NCBI RefSeq assembly: GCF_002775205.1
Contig: NC_036458.1
Location: forward strand, 1,518,560 to 1,582,559
DNA from: Xiphophorus maculatus
Lineage: Eukaryota > Chordata > Actinopteri > Cyprinodontiformes > Poeciliidae
Direction: 5' to 3'
DNA: 64,000 nucleotides
Below are positions 23,801 through 31,371 of this stretch, in pieces (position 1 is the first letter of the stretch; every line of letters begins with the position of its first letter). A program made the position numbers and the translations under genes. The notes under the pieces are model-generated. The model did no database searches. It saw only the letters and a list, made by a program, of their open reading frames with translations, and was not told where the DNA came from.

Positions 23801-26800
23801 TTTCGTTTGCTGTTTGCGGCAGCGAGACGCTGACGCTGCGACCGCGCTCCCAGGTTGCTGTTGCTGTCGATGTTGTCAAAGTCTTTGGGAACCGAGTTCT
23901 CGTTGTTGTTGCTGTCGGGACGGAGACGGTGGGGACGGTGGACATCCTGCAGGCAGAAGACAAAAACGAACTGCTAATCCACAACGACACATTAGATACA
24001 GAACAAAGAAATACATTTAGAACAAAAACACTCTTTTCTAGGAAAAACAACCAAGTTTCTGAGCTTGAAAAGTAGAAAATATTTTACTTTTGAAAGTCAA
24101 AAATTCTTAGTTTTTTTCTTTTTTAAAATCATTTAAAAAAATAAAATTTCTGATATTTTTTGGTGCAACTCTACTTCTTTTTTTCTATCTTCAGTGACCC
24201 AACAGTTGTACTAAACTCACAAAGTTAAAAGTTCATAGATTTTAGTTTTATTTAGGATTAAAATTGTACATATTAGATTAGAGAAACAAAATGACGGGTT
24301 AAGATGTTTTTCTTGTTCAGTCTCATTAAAACAACAGCAGTATAGTTTAACTTTGGCTTTAAATTGTTTCTGGTTCCCATGAATATGAATGAAAATGTGG
24401 GAAGAGTCGCAGTGCATTCAGAGTCTTTGTGTTCCAGCAGCTCAGCATCGTGACCTCGATGGATTTCCTAATCCCACAAATCGACCCATTTCTGTCTTTC
24501 CCAGAGATAAACGATGCGTTCGAGTGTGTGGGAGAAAGCAGCGGTATCAGCTCCGACCACCTGCTCCACACACAACCTCTCATTATCTCATCTCTAATAT
24601 CAGCTTAGAGGAATGCGTGCGTGCAGAGAAGCGGTGAATATTCCCGGCTCTCCAGGCAGCGCTGTGATTAAAACAGGAAGAGATAAAAACCTCAGGACGA
24701 ATTAAACTCTGAGGATTTATTCTTCTCCTCCTGAGCTTTCACAACCTGAAACTGCAGCAGCTGACAAGCTGGTCATGTTTTAATTACTCAGGATGACCAA
24801 ACACTACAGATGTCCTACCAGCAGCGACCCAAAATGGGGGCCACCAAGGCCCCCATTAAACCTGCTCAGTTTATACAAACGTACACAGAATACTTTGAAA
24901 TCTGAATAATTAAAATATAAATGGATATAATTTAAAACTTGAAAAAAGAAATGGGCGGTTGGTCTTTTTTTGACACAAACTTTCTGAGTGGAACCTTTAT
25001 ATTCACATGTTTCTGGTACACCCATGAACATGACGCGCAGCACCAGCTACATCGGCTGGCGGTTGACTTTTACTTCAAAAATGATGTGATTGATCACCAG
25101 AAAACAGTAATGAAAACCAGAAATTGATTAAATAAGTGATATTTTAAATTTAAAAACCTGTTTTTGCTGCTATGTTATTGAAGAAATGCATGTAGGAGCT
25201 GAAAAACAAAAATATTTAGAGTTTTTAATCTGTTGTTCAAGTTCTTCAATCATCTGATTGGAGCAAAGAGTTTCAGGAAGTCCTGATAATTCATGGAGAT
25301 TCTTTAGGAATGTGAACTGTCGATGCTAACATTAGCGCTAGCTGCTACATGATTAGCATTGAGATGCTATTTTAGGCTTGATTAGCTTGGCTATGTACAT
25401 TTAACAAAACTTAAACATGACAGTAGTCTTTTCCAGCGTCCAATCAGATCGTTTTCTAAGGCACAACTTAATTAAACCCCAGCAGACGTTGTTTGTGCAT
25501 CAGATTTGTGAGGGTACCGGAAACACGTGAATACAAAGGTTCCGCTCAGAAAAAAGGCAAAAAACCAACAAAAACAATTAATTACATTAAAATGTTTTAC
25601 ACATTACAATCCATAATGAAAATTGTAAACAAAAAAATGTTTTTAATTGCAAGCTAAAAGCTCTTGACAGAAAAGGTATTTCTCTTCCCTTCACAGAAAG
25701 AAAAGCGGTGCATTTTTTCCCAGAATGCCCTGCAGTCCTTGGAGACGGTCTGCAGCTAAAATACCAGCATTTACCTACAAACACATCCGTCTTTCTTCCA
25801 AGCAGAGTCCGTGGCGTCCTGCTGGGAGACGCCGGCCTCCCAGCAGGACGCCTGCCGGTCGACACAAAGACAGCAGAACAAAATCATCACAAACGGAGGA
25901 GAAACGAGTCCTGGAGGCAGAAAGGTCAACAAGACGAGAGACAGAGGCTTCAGAGGGAAAGAGTCAAGATGTTGGATCAGGAAATCAATGTTATTTATAA
26001 AACAATGAATATTAAATAAAAATACCTGAAATATTTGTATTTGTAAATGATCTAAGACGAGTCTAGGAACTTCTACTGATGCATTTCCTTGTTTCTCTGG
26101 GTGTAAATATGATGTGACACAGAAACATTTAGTCTCTTGGCTGAGTTTAGGACAGATTTATATTCATCTTTGAACAAAGATAAAAATGTTCAAAGTGAAC
26201 TGATAAGTTGAGCAGGTTGGTGCTCAGCTCAGATTTTGTTTTTTGATCAAAAGTCTTTAATGGTTTATTACGGATAGAAAGAAACTAAGCATTCTAGACA
26301 GAAAAAAGAAAAACATTTCAACTAAAAAAACAAAAAACTTTTTAGATTAATCTCAGAAAAAAAAAATTGAAACTCAAAGATTTTTCACTTTTGAAACTCT
26401 GAAATTTCCACGTTTTTTTAAAGAAATTTCTGAAATTAATCTCAAAACTTCTAAATTTTTTCTAGCCAATATTTGACTCATTAAAAAAAACTAAAACAAT
26501 TACTTATCCAGGAGATTTCACAGTGATCGTTTCTCCCTGGGAACAGAGTTAATGCAATGCATTCTGGGATTCAGAGTTTTTACGATTCTCTTTTCTGTTC
26601 AGGCCTTTAATCTGGTTGAGACAGAAAAACGGAGGAGCTGCAGGTGAAACAGAAGATATTTGTGATTTTTTGATCTGTCAGATATAAACTCAGAGGTCAG
26701 TGAGGCGGCGCCTCCAGCTGCAGTTATGAAGTGAGTTCAGAGAAGTTGAAACCGTCATAATGAGTCCTTTCATCGGATGTACACTGCCGCTCTGTAAGGC

Positions 26801-29800
26801 AGCGATTCGTTAGAAAAGCTCCGGGGACGACGTGTTTGCACTCCGGGACTCTGAAGGTAATGAAAACAGAACAGTTCAAACTCCGACCTGCAGCTGGAGG
26901 ATCAGAACCAAACTGGTCCAAATGAGACTTCAGACCCTCACAGTGTTTCATGTCAAACTCACAGAGATGCCCTCCTTTCTAAAGGTATAAATCCACATTT
27001 TTACCAAACATTTACAGAGAATATTTCTCTGGTTGTTAGATTTTGGATCTGGAACCTGAAGAAATCAGAAACTAAGACCTGACGGCTCAGTAATGTTGCT
27101 TATTTAGATTTATGTCTGAGTTCATCTGCAGAAACGCATGAAGGCCTGGAAATGATGAACATCTTAAAAAAATAAAGCATTAAGTCTAAACAAAAATATG
27201 TTAAAGTGGAGAAATTAACTCATTATCACAGGATTTTAATTTGAAAAAGTGTTAATTTGTCACATTTAATCAAATTAAGCTGGTCAAACTAACTTTATTT
27301 ACGTTTGTTTAACATTTCAGTTTAATAGGTTTTCTTGGATAAACTTCATTTGTGGCCAGTTGATGTAATTTATGTGAGTTGGATCAACCGTTTCCTTTTT
27401 TCAGTGGAGTTAAATGTTGAACCTGCTGCTTGATGCCGATGCTGAGGGCAGATGGAGCGTTTTATTTTAAAACGGTCGTAATGTGACGGTGAGACCTGCA
27501 GGGATTACAGCAGGGATGTCCGTCTGTTCAGGAATAATCTCTAAGAAATGCATAAAAACATTAAGCAGCTTTTTAGTTTTTATGTTAGTGTTTGAAGCTG
27601 ATTCACCAAAAATAGAGGAACAGATTTCCATAAATAAACACTCATTGTTTTACCTCTATTTCATCTGACATTCAATAAACTTTCCTTAAATCTCCTGCAG
27701 AATAAAAACACTAAAAATGTTTTTTTCTTTTTGAACCTCTGGTTATTTTATTTTCCATTATGATAAAAATGATTACAGGCAAATTAAAATCTTCTAAGAG
27801 TAATTAAAGGAAACGTTACTCAAAATCAGAATTTGCTGAATTTAAACTGATTTTATTTTAATTGGGAAAGTTTTTTAAACTTTCAGTAAGAATAAATTTA
27901 TTCTTATTGCAGAGAAAATAAACACCTTCAAAATGAATTGTTTCCTTTTAATCTGCAAACTTCCCTACAAACGACTGACTGCTTTATTTGTTTGATTGAA
28001 ATATTGCACCTTAGTGACATCATTATAATTCTTTGTGATTTTATTGTATTTCATTATTTCCTCCTGATTTGAAGTTTTGATTTTTTGCTCCACTAACAAA
28101 AAGTTTTTACATCCTGACATCATGGAGTTCAATAAAACGGACCAAAATGTCACTGCGATGCAGAGTCTGCATGCATGAAAGTTCAAATATTATACAACAA
28201 ATATCGCTCCAATGCAATATCAATATATTGTTTTGATCTAGTCAAATCACAGAGTCATACAAGCACAACCTACGTCCAACAGGAAGCCGTTAAACAACCA
28301 AACCGAGAATCTTGGAAATAAATGAAAAACAAATTTAAACCAACAAAACACAAAACATTAATGGAGACATTAATGAAAACATTAAATCTCAAAACTTCCT
28401 GTTTTGTGTCACTTTATTTTATCTGGACTTTCAGAATCAGTTTCTAAACCCAATCAGTGTTTGAAAGTTATTAATCACTAAAAATGACTTTCATTCGTTT
28501 TTACAAAAAATATACAAATCACTTTCAAAGAGTAAACTGAATATTTAAGGATTAAAGATCTCAACTTCACTAGGAAGCAGAAATCCCATCAGTCAAACCG
28601 GATCGGAAGTAATCCTTTAATCTGACCGGACCCGGCCGTCAGAACAGAATCTGAATCAGGTTCTGATTTACAAACAAACCGGTTTCACTTTAAAGCAACT
28701 TTAGGATCATTTTGGGACGAAACCAACCGGCCTGCAAACTCAGCTTCCTGTTTTAGCCACCCAGAAGAATCAAACTGTGGTGATGGCCTAGTCAAAGTCC
28801 AGATGTGAAGCTGGATGTGTCATAAAACTGATGGCTGACCTCAAAACAAATCAATGTTTTAACTGTTTATTCATCAGATTCTTTAATAAAAAGTTCATGC
28901 AAACAAAAGTCGATCTAAAGAAACATTTTCTGCCTGTTTCAGGTTTTCTAGGAGTTTATTCCAGAGGAGCAGAGAAACTAAACGCTGCCTCACTTTGCTA
29001 TATATGGAGTAAGAAAAGTGTCTGAAAACCTGAAGCGTTTTCGTCACAGCTGATCAGAAAGGCGTCCAGACTCAGTGATTTACAGACTGGCAGCAGAAAT
29101 AGTTCATTCCAATAAGTCACAGAAACCTGAAAACCTCCACAGTTAAAGACATAAATAAACTACAGCGGCTCATTTTGTGTTTTTTGGTTCTATAAAACAA
29201 TTTTCTACCACAGAGTCTCTGGAGCAGGAAGGCGCGACCATATATGGACGGTCACATTGTTGCTCTTTACGTCTGCAGACGGTTAACAAACTTCTCTTAA
29301 CAAAATTAAATATTTTTAAACAGAAATACGTCAAATGTGTGTGAAGCCACTTATCAGCGACACAGAAAAGGAACCGGATCACCAAGGCAACCACAGGTGT
29401 TGTTTGTGAGCATAAAGTGTATCAAATATGAACAAGCTGATACGTTCACACAGTCTAAATGATTCCGATTTAATATTCAGTTTAACATGACAAATACAAG
29501 GTGATTCTTTCTGTTAGCAATGATTTGCATAAATAATATGCAGGAGAAAATGATTTTAACATTTGGGAATAAAAATATTTTGAAATATAAGCTGTAAGTT
29601 TGTTGCACCAGTTGCTTCCTGTCCTGTAAATATTTGAAAGAGAAGAAGTTCAGAAAATCTCCATGAAGCATTTTCAGCTCATTTAGATCTAAATTCATCT
29701 CACATTAAATCAAACTAGAGCCGGATCAGAGGAAGAGCTGCTGGTTCTGGATTCCAGTTCTGCTCCTTCCTGAGCACAGACACACCCACGCACCCTGAAC

Positions 29801-31371
29801 GCCTCACAAATAACCCCATCACTTCATTTTTCACTTTAATACACAGAATATGAATTTACTGTTGGAGAAAATCAACTAGAAGCTCTGAAAACAGAAACGT
29901 TTGTGTTCAAACTAATTTTAGATGACAAAATTAGAATTAAATGCAAAAGTTCATCGATGGACAAACAAACAATTGGGAATTTATTTGTTTGTCTAAAATA
30001 TTTCATTTTTAAAAATCTCTTTTCTTATCCAATGTATATCCAAACCATATAAATAATAATATTCCATATTTTTCCAAACAATCCTAAAAACTGTTTTATT
30101 TTTATCACATTTAAACACCAAACATTGAAAACAGTCAAGAAGCAAAAATAAATTGTCAAATTAAAAGCAGCAGTTCAGGAAAATCTGAATGAACTTCAAA
30201 CTTATTTCCAATATATAGACAATTATAGATGTTTTAATAAATGAAGTATCTGAATATTTTTGCTTATTTAGTTTGATGTTTCAGAGTCTGAAGCAACTTT
30301 TCCAAAAACATCAAATCATCTGATAAAAATAACAAATCCGATCATATAATTAATGATTCTAATTATAGTCATTCAGAAACATCAAACAACAGCAAAACGA
30401 TCTCTGGTTTTAAAAATCATTAAAAAATCATATTTCAATGATTTGATAAAACTACAAACAGAATATTTCAAAACAACAACACAGTTTCTAAAACAATTCA
30501 GTCACTTTCAGTTTAATTCTTTAAATCTAACTCAGAATAAAAACTGCAAAAAGATTCAACCTGCTGTTGTTACAAAAACAAAATGTGAAGCTGTGAAGCA
30601 TGGAGGTGGCAGCATGATGCTGCGGAGAGAAGAAGATTTCCTCCAGATCCTTCAGTTTTAAAGCAAATCATCCAGTTAAAACTGAGACTCCTGGAAAAAC
30701 TGCAGCGTTTTAACAATCCGGCTCAAAGTGGGAAGATCACAGCCTCACCGAGTGACCGAGTAATGACAGGACAGGAAAGTGGATCCCTGCAATAAAACAT
30801 CTTTTTCCTCTTACAGTGGATTCATGTTCTGACAACACGGGAACACCTGGAAAACTGGAAAACACGATCTGAATCCGCGCTGCAGCACAAAGAGCAGCAA
30901 AACCTCTGGAAATGTTCCGGCTTCAAAATAATCAGATGTTTAAACAAAGACCCGGAATATTTAACCCAGAACCAGAGAGGCGGCTGGCGCGGCTGCCTGC
31001 AGGAATAAGATGCAGTCCGGCCTCAGAGAGAACAACAGCGGCATTAAACACGCGTGGAAATCATGAGTGAAACCCACCGGCTGCAGTTTGAGTCGAGCGG
31101 CCGCCTTCCCGTGCAGCGCGGCGGCTTCCCGCGGCGGCTCGTCCCTCCGCTCCGGCCCCCTCCACCGGCGCTCCGTGGCGGCTTTGTTGAGCCCCCCGCT
31201 CCGCTCGTCCCGCTTTCCCCGGCTTCTGGCGCCCGCGTCCCCGCCGGCGGAGTCCAGGCTGCTGAAGTTCCACACCACCAGGGTCTGGATGAGCAGCAGC
31301 GCCGCGGCGGCCAGCAGCAGCGCGGAGCGGGAGCGGCGCGCCAGCCGCCGGGCGCACGGGGTGCCGACCAT
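8506..31371 (-). CDS. xylt1: Xylosyltransferase 1 (11 coding exons)
   Basis: Peptide O-xylosyltransferase, glycosyltransferase family 14. It moves xylose from UDP-xylose to serine of proteoglycan core proteins, the first step of heparan and chondroitin sulfate synthesis, in the Golgi. Coding exons (minus strand): 31371-31078, 23946-23454, 21176-21013, 20598-20396, 17148-17068, 16455-16239, 15789-15613, 14081-13813, 11447-11252, 10621-10285, 8828-8506. All junctions are GT-AG and in phase; the total is 2754 nt, 917 aa (human XYLT1 is 959). It is a type II membrane protein: short basic tail, membrane segment about residues 16-34, variable stem, then the conserved catalytic region from about residue 230 and a C-terminal Xylo_C region. 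The DWD motif, needed for activity in human XT-I, is at residues 702-704 ([12 protein letters not shown]). The start [14 protein letters not shown] was chosen because it matches the human N-terminus. XYLT1 fits better than XYLT2 by its N-terminus and stem. Confidence 0.97.
8829..10284 (-). other. xylt1: xylt1 intron 10
   Basis: 1456 bp. 8866-9180 is a LINE 3' remnant. About 9690-9900 is a less AT-rich, high-complexity block that could be regulatory. About 10010-10140 resembles the diverged repeats at 44400-44930. Confidence 0.6.
8866..9180 (+). mobile_element. LINE 3' remnant (Rex1/CR1/L2-like)
   Basis: On the plus strand the start translates to a degenerate APxxWNxL block, followed after a stop codon by a block like SRLKPTCLE. 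This resembles the last residues of the reverse transcriptase ORF of CR1/L2/Rex1-like LINEs. An AT-rich tail follows, ending in aataaacttgattgatcgat, typical of such LINE 3' ends in fish. It is truncated and abuts xylt1 exon 11. Confidence 0.6.
10285..10621 (-). CDS. xylt1: xylt1 exon 10: DWD motif exon
   Basis: 337 bp, starting [20 protein letters not shown]. The DWD triplet (protein residues 702-704) corresponds to the motif required for human XT-I activity. The exon continues through [12 protein letters not shown] and [14 protein letters not shown] to RRQPIQK. The donor is AAAG|GTGAGC. Confidence 0.95.
10683..11030. mobile_element. hAT-type MITE in xylt1 intron 9
   Basis: 348 bp. The left end CTGGGGTGTCTAAAGTGTGG and the right end GTTTGGACACCCTG are inverted. 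The flanks TTCTAAAC (10675-10682) and ATCTAAAC (11031-11038) agree at 7 of 8 positions, as expected for an aged 8-bp hAT duplication. Related ends occur near 12030 and 17030. Confidence 0.75.
11115..11210 (+). mobile_element. LINE 3' tail relic with GAA repeats
   Basis: A gccaaccgccattaaacaag block is followed by (aag)n. A similar tail (GTTGCCAACCGCCAATAAAT plus GAA repeats) ends the LINE fragment at 41621-42138, which suggests the same retrotransposon family. Confidence 0.5.
11252..11447 (-). CDS. xylt1: xylt1 exon 9: Xylo_C region
   Basis: 196 bp, from [20 protein letters not shown] to SSNRLQHIQ. It includes [16 protein letters not shown]. The acceptor is tttgtctctcag and the donor is ATCCAG|GTCAGG. 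Confidence 0.95.
12034..12292. mobile_element. MITE relic (GTGTCAAAC-type ends)
   Basis: The left end CAGGGTGTCAATTCAGCCC and the right part GGGCCCCGAGTTTGACACTT are imperfect inverted repeats of a common fish hAT-like family. No target duplication is recognisable. Confidence 0.5.
12415..12510. repeat. CTG/CAG palindrome (perfect 30+6+30)
   Basis: 12415-12444 and 12451-12480 are exact reverse complements of 30 bases, separated by CTGCTG. A second, imperfect CTG/CAG palindrome follows to 12510. It lies within xylt1 intron 8. Open frames through it (poly-Cys/Ser, poly-Leu/Gln) are repeat artefacts. Confidence 0.95.
13813..14081 (-). CDS. xylt1: xylt1 exon 8: start of Xylo_C region
   Basis: 269 bp, from [18 protein letters not shown] to GHPADHSCR. 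It contains [20 protein letters not shown] and AYWENVF. The 3' end around GHPADHSCR is more diverged from mammals than the rest. The donor TGCAG|GTACGC splits an arginine codon completed by exon 9. Confidence 0.95.
14082..15612 (-). other. xylt1: xylt1 intron 7
   Basis: 1531 bp. The part nearest exon 8 (about 14200-14420) is GC-moderate and high-complexity. 15050-15400 is strongly AT-rich. No gene or clear repeat boundary seen. Confidence 0.6.
15613..15789 (-). CDS. xylt1: xylt1 exon 7: catalytic domain, Cys-rich
   Basis: 177 bp (59 codons, phase 0 at both ends). It encodes [20 protein letters not shown], then [20 protein letters not shown] and [15 protein letters not shown]. The cysteine cluster matches conserved disulfide cysteines of the family. 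Confidence 0.95.
15790..16238 (-). other. xylt1: xylt1 intron 6
   Basis: 449 bp of AT-rich DNA. No feature recognised beyond the splice signals. Confidence 0.6.
16239..16455 (-). CDS. xylt1: xylt1 exon 6: catalytic domain
   Basis: 217 bp, from [20 protein letters not shown] to [10 protein letters not shown]. It contains [18 protein letters not shown], the acceptor and sugar-nucleotide binding core of GT14 enzymes. The acceptor is ctttgtcccag and the donor is GCCGAG|GTACCG. Confidence 0.95.
16456..17067 (-). other. xylt1: xylt1 intron 5
   Basis: 612 bp. It holds an ATTC tetranucleotide repeat (16528-16583) and a right-hand MITE end near 16970-17030 (ACACCTTGGACACCCCTGG). Confidence 0.65.
16528..16583. 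repeat. (ATTC)n microsatellite
   Basis: About fourteen tandem ATTC units in xylt1 intron 5. Confidence 0.95.
17068..17148 (-). CDS. xylt1: xylt1 exon 5: catalytic domain
   Basis: 81 bp, the shortest exon. It encodes [14 protein letters not shown] and [12 protein letters not shown]. The acceptor is tttgtcctcag and the donor is GCTCG|GTAAGA. Both ends split codons in phase with their neighbours. Confidence 0.95.
18335..19135. mobile_element. Transposon relic with GATTAATC-rich ends
   Basis: The left end has GCTGAAACGATTAATCGG and repeated GATTAATCAC. The right end has AATAATCGATTATTAAAATA followed by CACGAGCTGC, an approximate inverted match. A related copy lies at about 22590-23005. The boundaries are not exact. 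Confidence 0.5.
18662..18752. repeat. 17-bp tandem repeat, about 5 copies
   Basis: The unit is GTTGCTATTTCTATAAA, with a GTTGCTATTTTAATAAA variant in the middle copies. Confidence 0.9.
19772..20133. mobile_element. TIR element, CACTGCAAAAACACAAAATC family
   Basis: The left end CACTGCAAAAACACAAAATC matches the inverted right end (GATTTTGTGTTTTTACAGTG). Inner parts are also inverted (AACTAACTTACAAAGAAC against GTTATTTGTAAGTTAGTT). It is non-autonomous. Related copies are at 45426-45792, the end near 55929, and the start at 21230. Confidence 0.8.
20396..20598 (-). CDS. xylt1: xylt1 exon 4: catalytic domain
   Basis: 203 bp, from [10 protein letters not shown] to SAADYPIR. It includes [19 protein letters not shown] and [17 protein letters not shown], both strongly conserved in XYLT1. 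The arginine codon is split across the 3' junction (ATCAG|GTCAGA). Confidence 0.95.
20599..21012 (-). other. xylt1: xylt1 intron 3
   Basis: 414 bp, nearly half of it the splice-site-bearing minisatellite (20818-21010). The remainder is AT-rich with a small TTTATATTAATAA repeat at about 20660-20700. Confidence 0.8.
20818..21010. repeat. Minisatellite carrying copies of the exon 3 splice donor
   Basis: Tandem units of about 18-20 bp, variants of CCGGTTCTGACGGACTCA and CCTGGTCCTGACGGACTGC. GGACTCACCTGGTCC occurs at 20834-20848, 20891-20905 and 20929-20943. It is the reverse complement of the authentic exon 3 donor region, which is at 21005-21019. Confidence 0.95.
21013..21176 (-). CDS. xylt1: xylt1 exon 3: start of GT14 fold
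   Basis: 164 bp, from [11 protein letters not shown] to FYYIHVDQ. It contains [14 protein letters not shown], the first strand and helix of the glycosyltransferase 14 fold. The donor is GACCAG|GTGAGTCC at 21012. This donor lies at the edge of a GC-rich minisatellite that carries three more exact copies of it. Confidence 0.95.
21177..23453 (-). other. xylt1: xylt1 intron 2
   Basis: 2277 bp. A CACTGAAAAAACACAAAAT element end lies at 21230. A high-complexity, possibly conserved block is at about 22100-22480. A GATTAATCG-type transposon relic is at about 22590-23005. Repeated low-complexity TTTTGACTTTTGAG-type DNA spans about 23090-23430, up to the donor of exon 2. Confidence 0.6.
22590..23005. 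mobile_element. Transposon relic related to 18335-19135
   Basis: Starts AACAATTAATCGGATTTATC and AGATTAATCGTCAAG. Ends AATCATCAGATTAATTGATT. It is the same kind of termini as the larger copy in intron 4. The edges are approximate. Confidence 0.45.
23454..23946 (-). CDS. xylt1: xylt1 exon 2: stem and start of conserved region
   Basis: 493 bp. The acceptor is ctgcctgcag before 23946 and the donor is CCAAG|GTCAG. The product contains [15 protein letters not shown], then a proline-rich variable stretch, then [13 protein letters not shown], a signature of vertebrate xylosyltransferase 1, and a cysteine-rich end (YCKHKE, RYCPIQG). Long open frames on the opposite strand here are shadows of this exon. 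Confidence 0.95.
25814..25851. repeat. Perfect 15-bp inverted repeat (hairpin)
   Basis: GCGTCCTGCTGGGAG and its exact reverse complement are separated by 8 bases. The arms are GC-rich. It lies in xylt1 intron 1; no function is recognised. Confidence 0.9.
28770..28830 (+). pseudogene. Tc1-like transposase scrap
   Basis: GATGGCCTAGTCAAAGTCCA corresponds to the WPSQSPDLN block of Tc1 transposases. It is a short, broken fragment. Confidence 0.5.
30540..30660 (+). pseudogene. Tc1-like transposase scrap
   Basis: Encodes [10 protein letters not shown] in the plus frame, matching the conserved HGGGSxMxWG block of Tc1 transposases. It has no intact catalytic context. Confidence 0.6.
31078..31371 (-). 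CDS. xylt1: xylt1 exon 1: cytoplasmic tail, membrane anchor, stem start
   Basis: 98 codons. It begins [14 protein letters not shown], followed by a leucine/alanine-rich membrane segment and [11 protein letters not shown], the same order as human XYLT1. An in-frame ATG lies 5 codons upstream (31386), but the inner one matches the family. The donor is CCG|GTGGGT at 31077, phase 0. The next recognisable exon starts in phase 0 at the residue where the human match resumes, so no exon appears to be missing. The exon is very GC-rich and encodes a basic, low-complexity stem. Confidence 0.92.

Larger units (their letters stand above)
23947..31077 (-). other. xylt1: xylt1 intron 1 (7.1 kb)
   Basis: The longest xylt1 intron. 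A candidate regulatory block is at about 24370-24660. Dispersed repeat pieces are at about 24985-25480, related to about 52370-52700. A 15-bp-arm hairpin is at 25814-25851. Low-complexity TCTGAAATTT-type DNA is at about 26300-26480. A high-complexity block is at about 26730-26900. Tc1-type scraps are near 28780 and 30590. No intronic gene is supported. Confidence 0.55.

Noticed and set aside
23443..24075. 210-codon open frame on the plus strand
   Set aside because: Antisense shadow of xylt1 exon 2. The minus frame matches a known protein and has proper splice sites.
25708..26019. Three overlapping plus-strand frames of 65-103 codons in xylt1 intron 1
   Set aside because: No recognisable domain, start context or splice pattern; likely chance frames.
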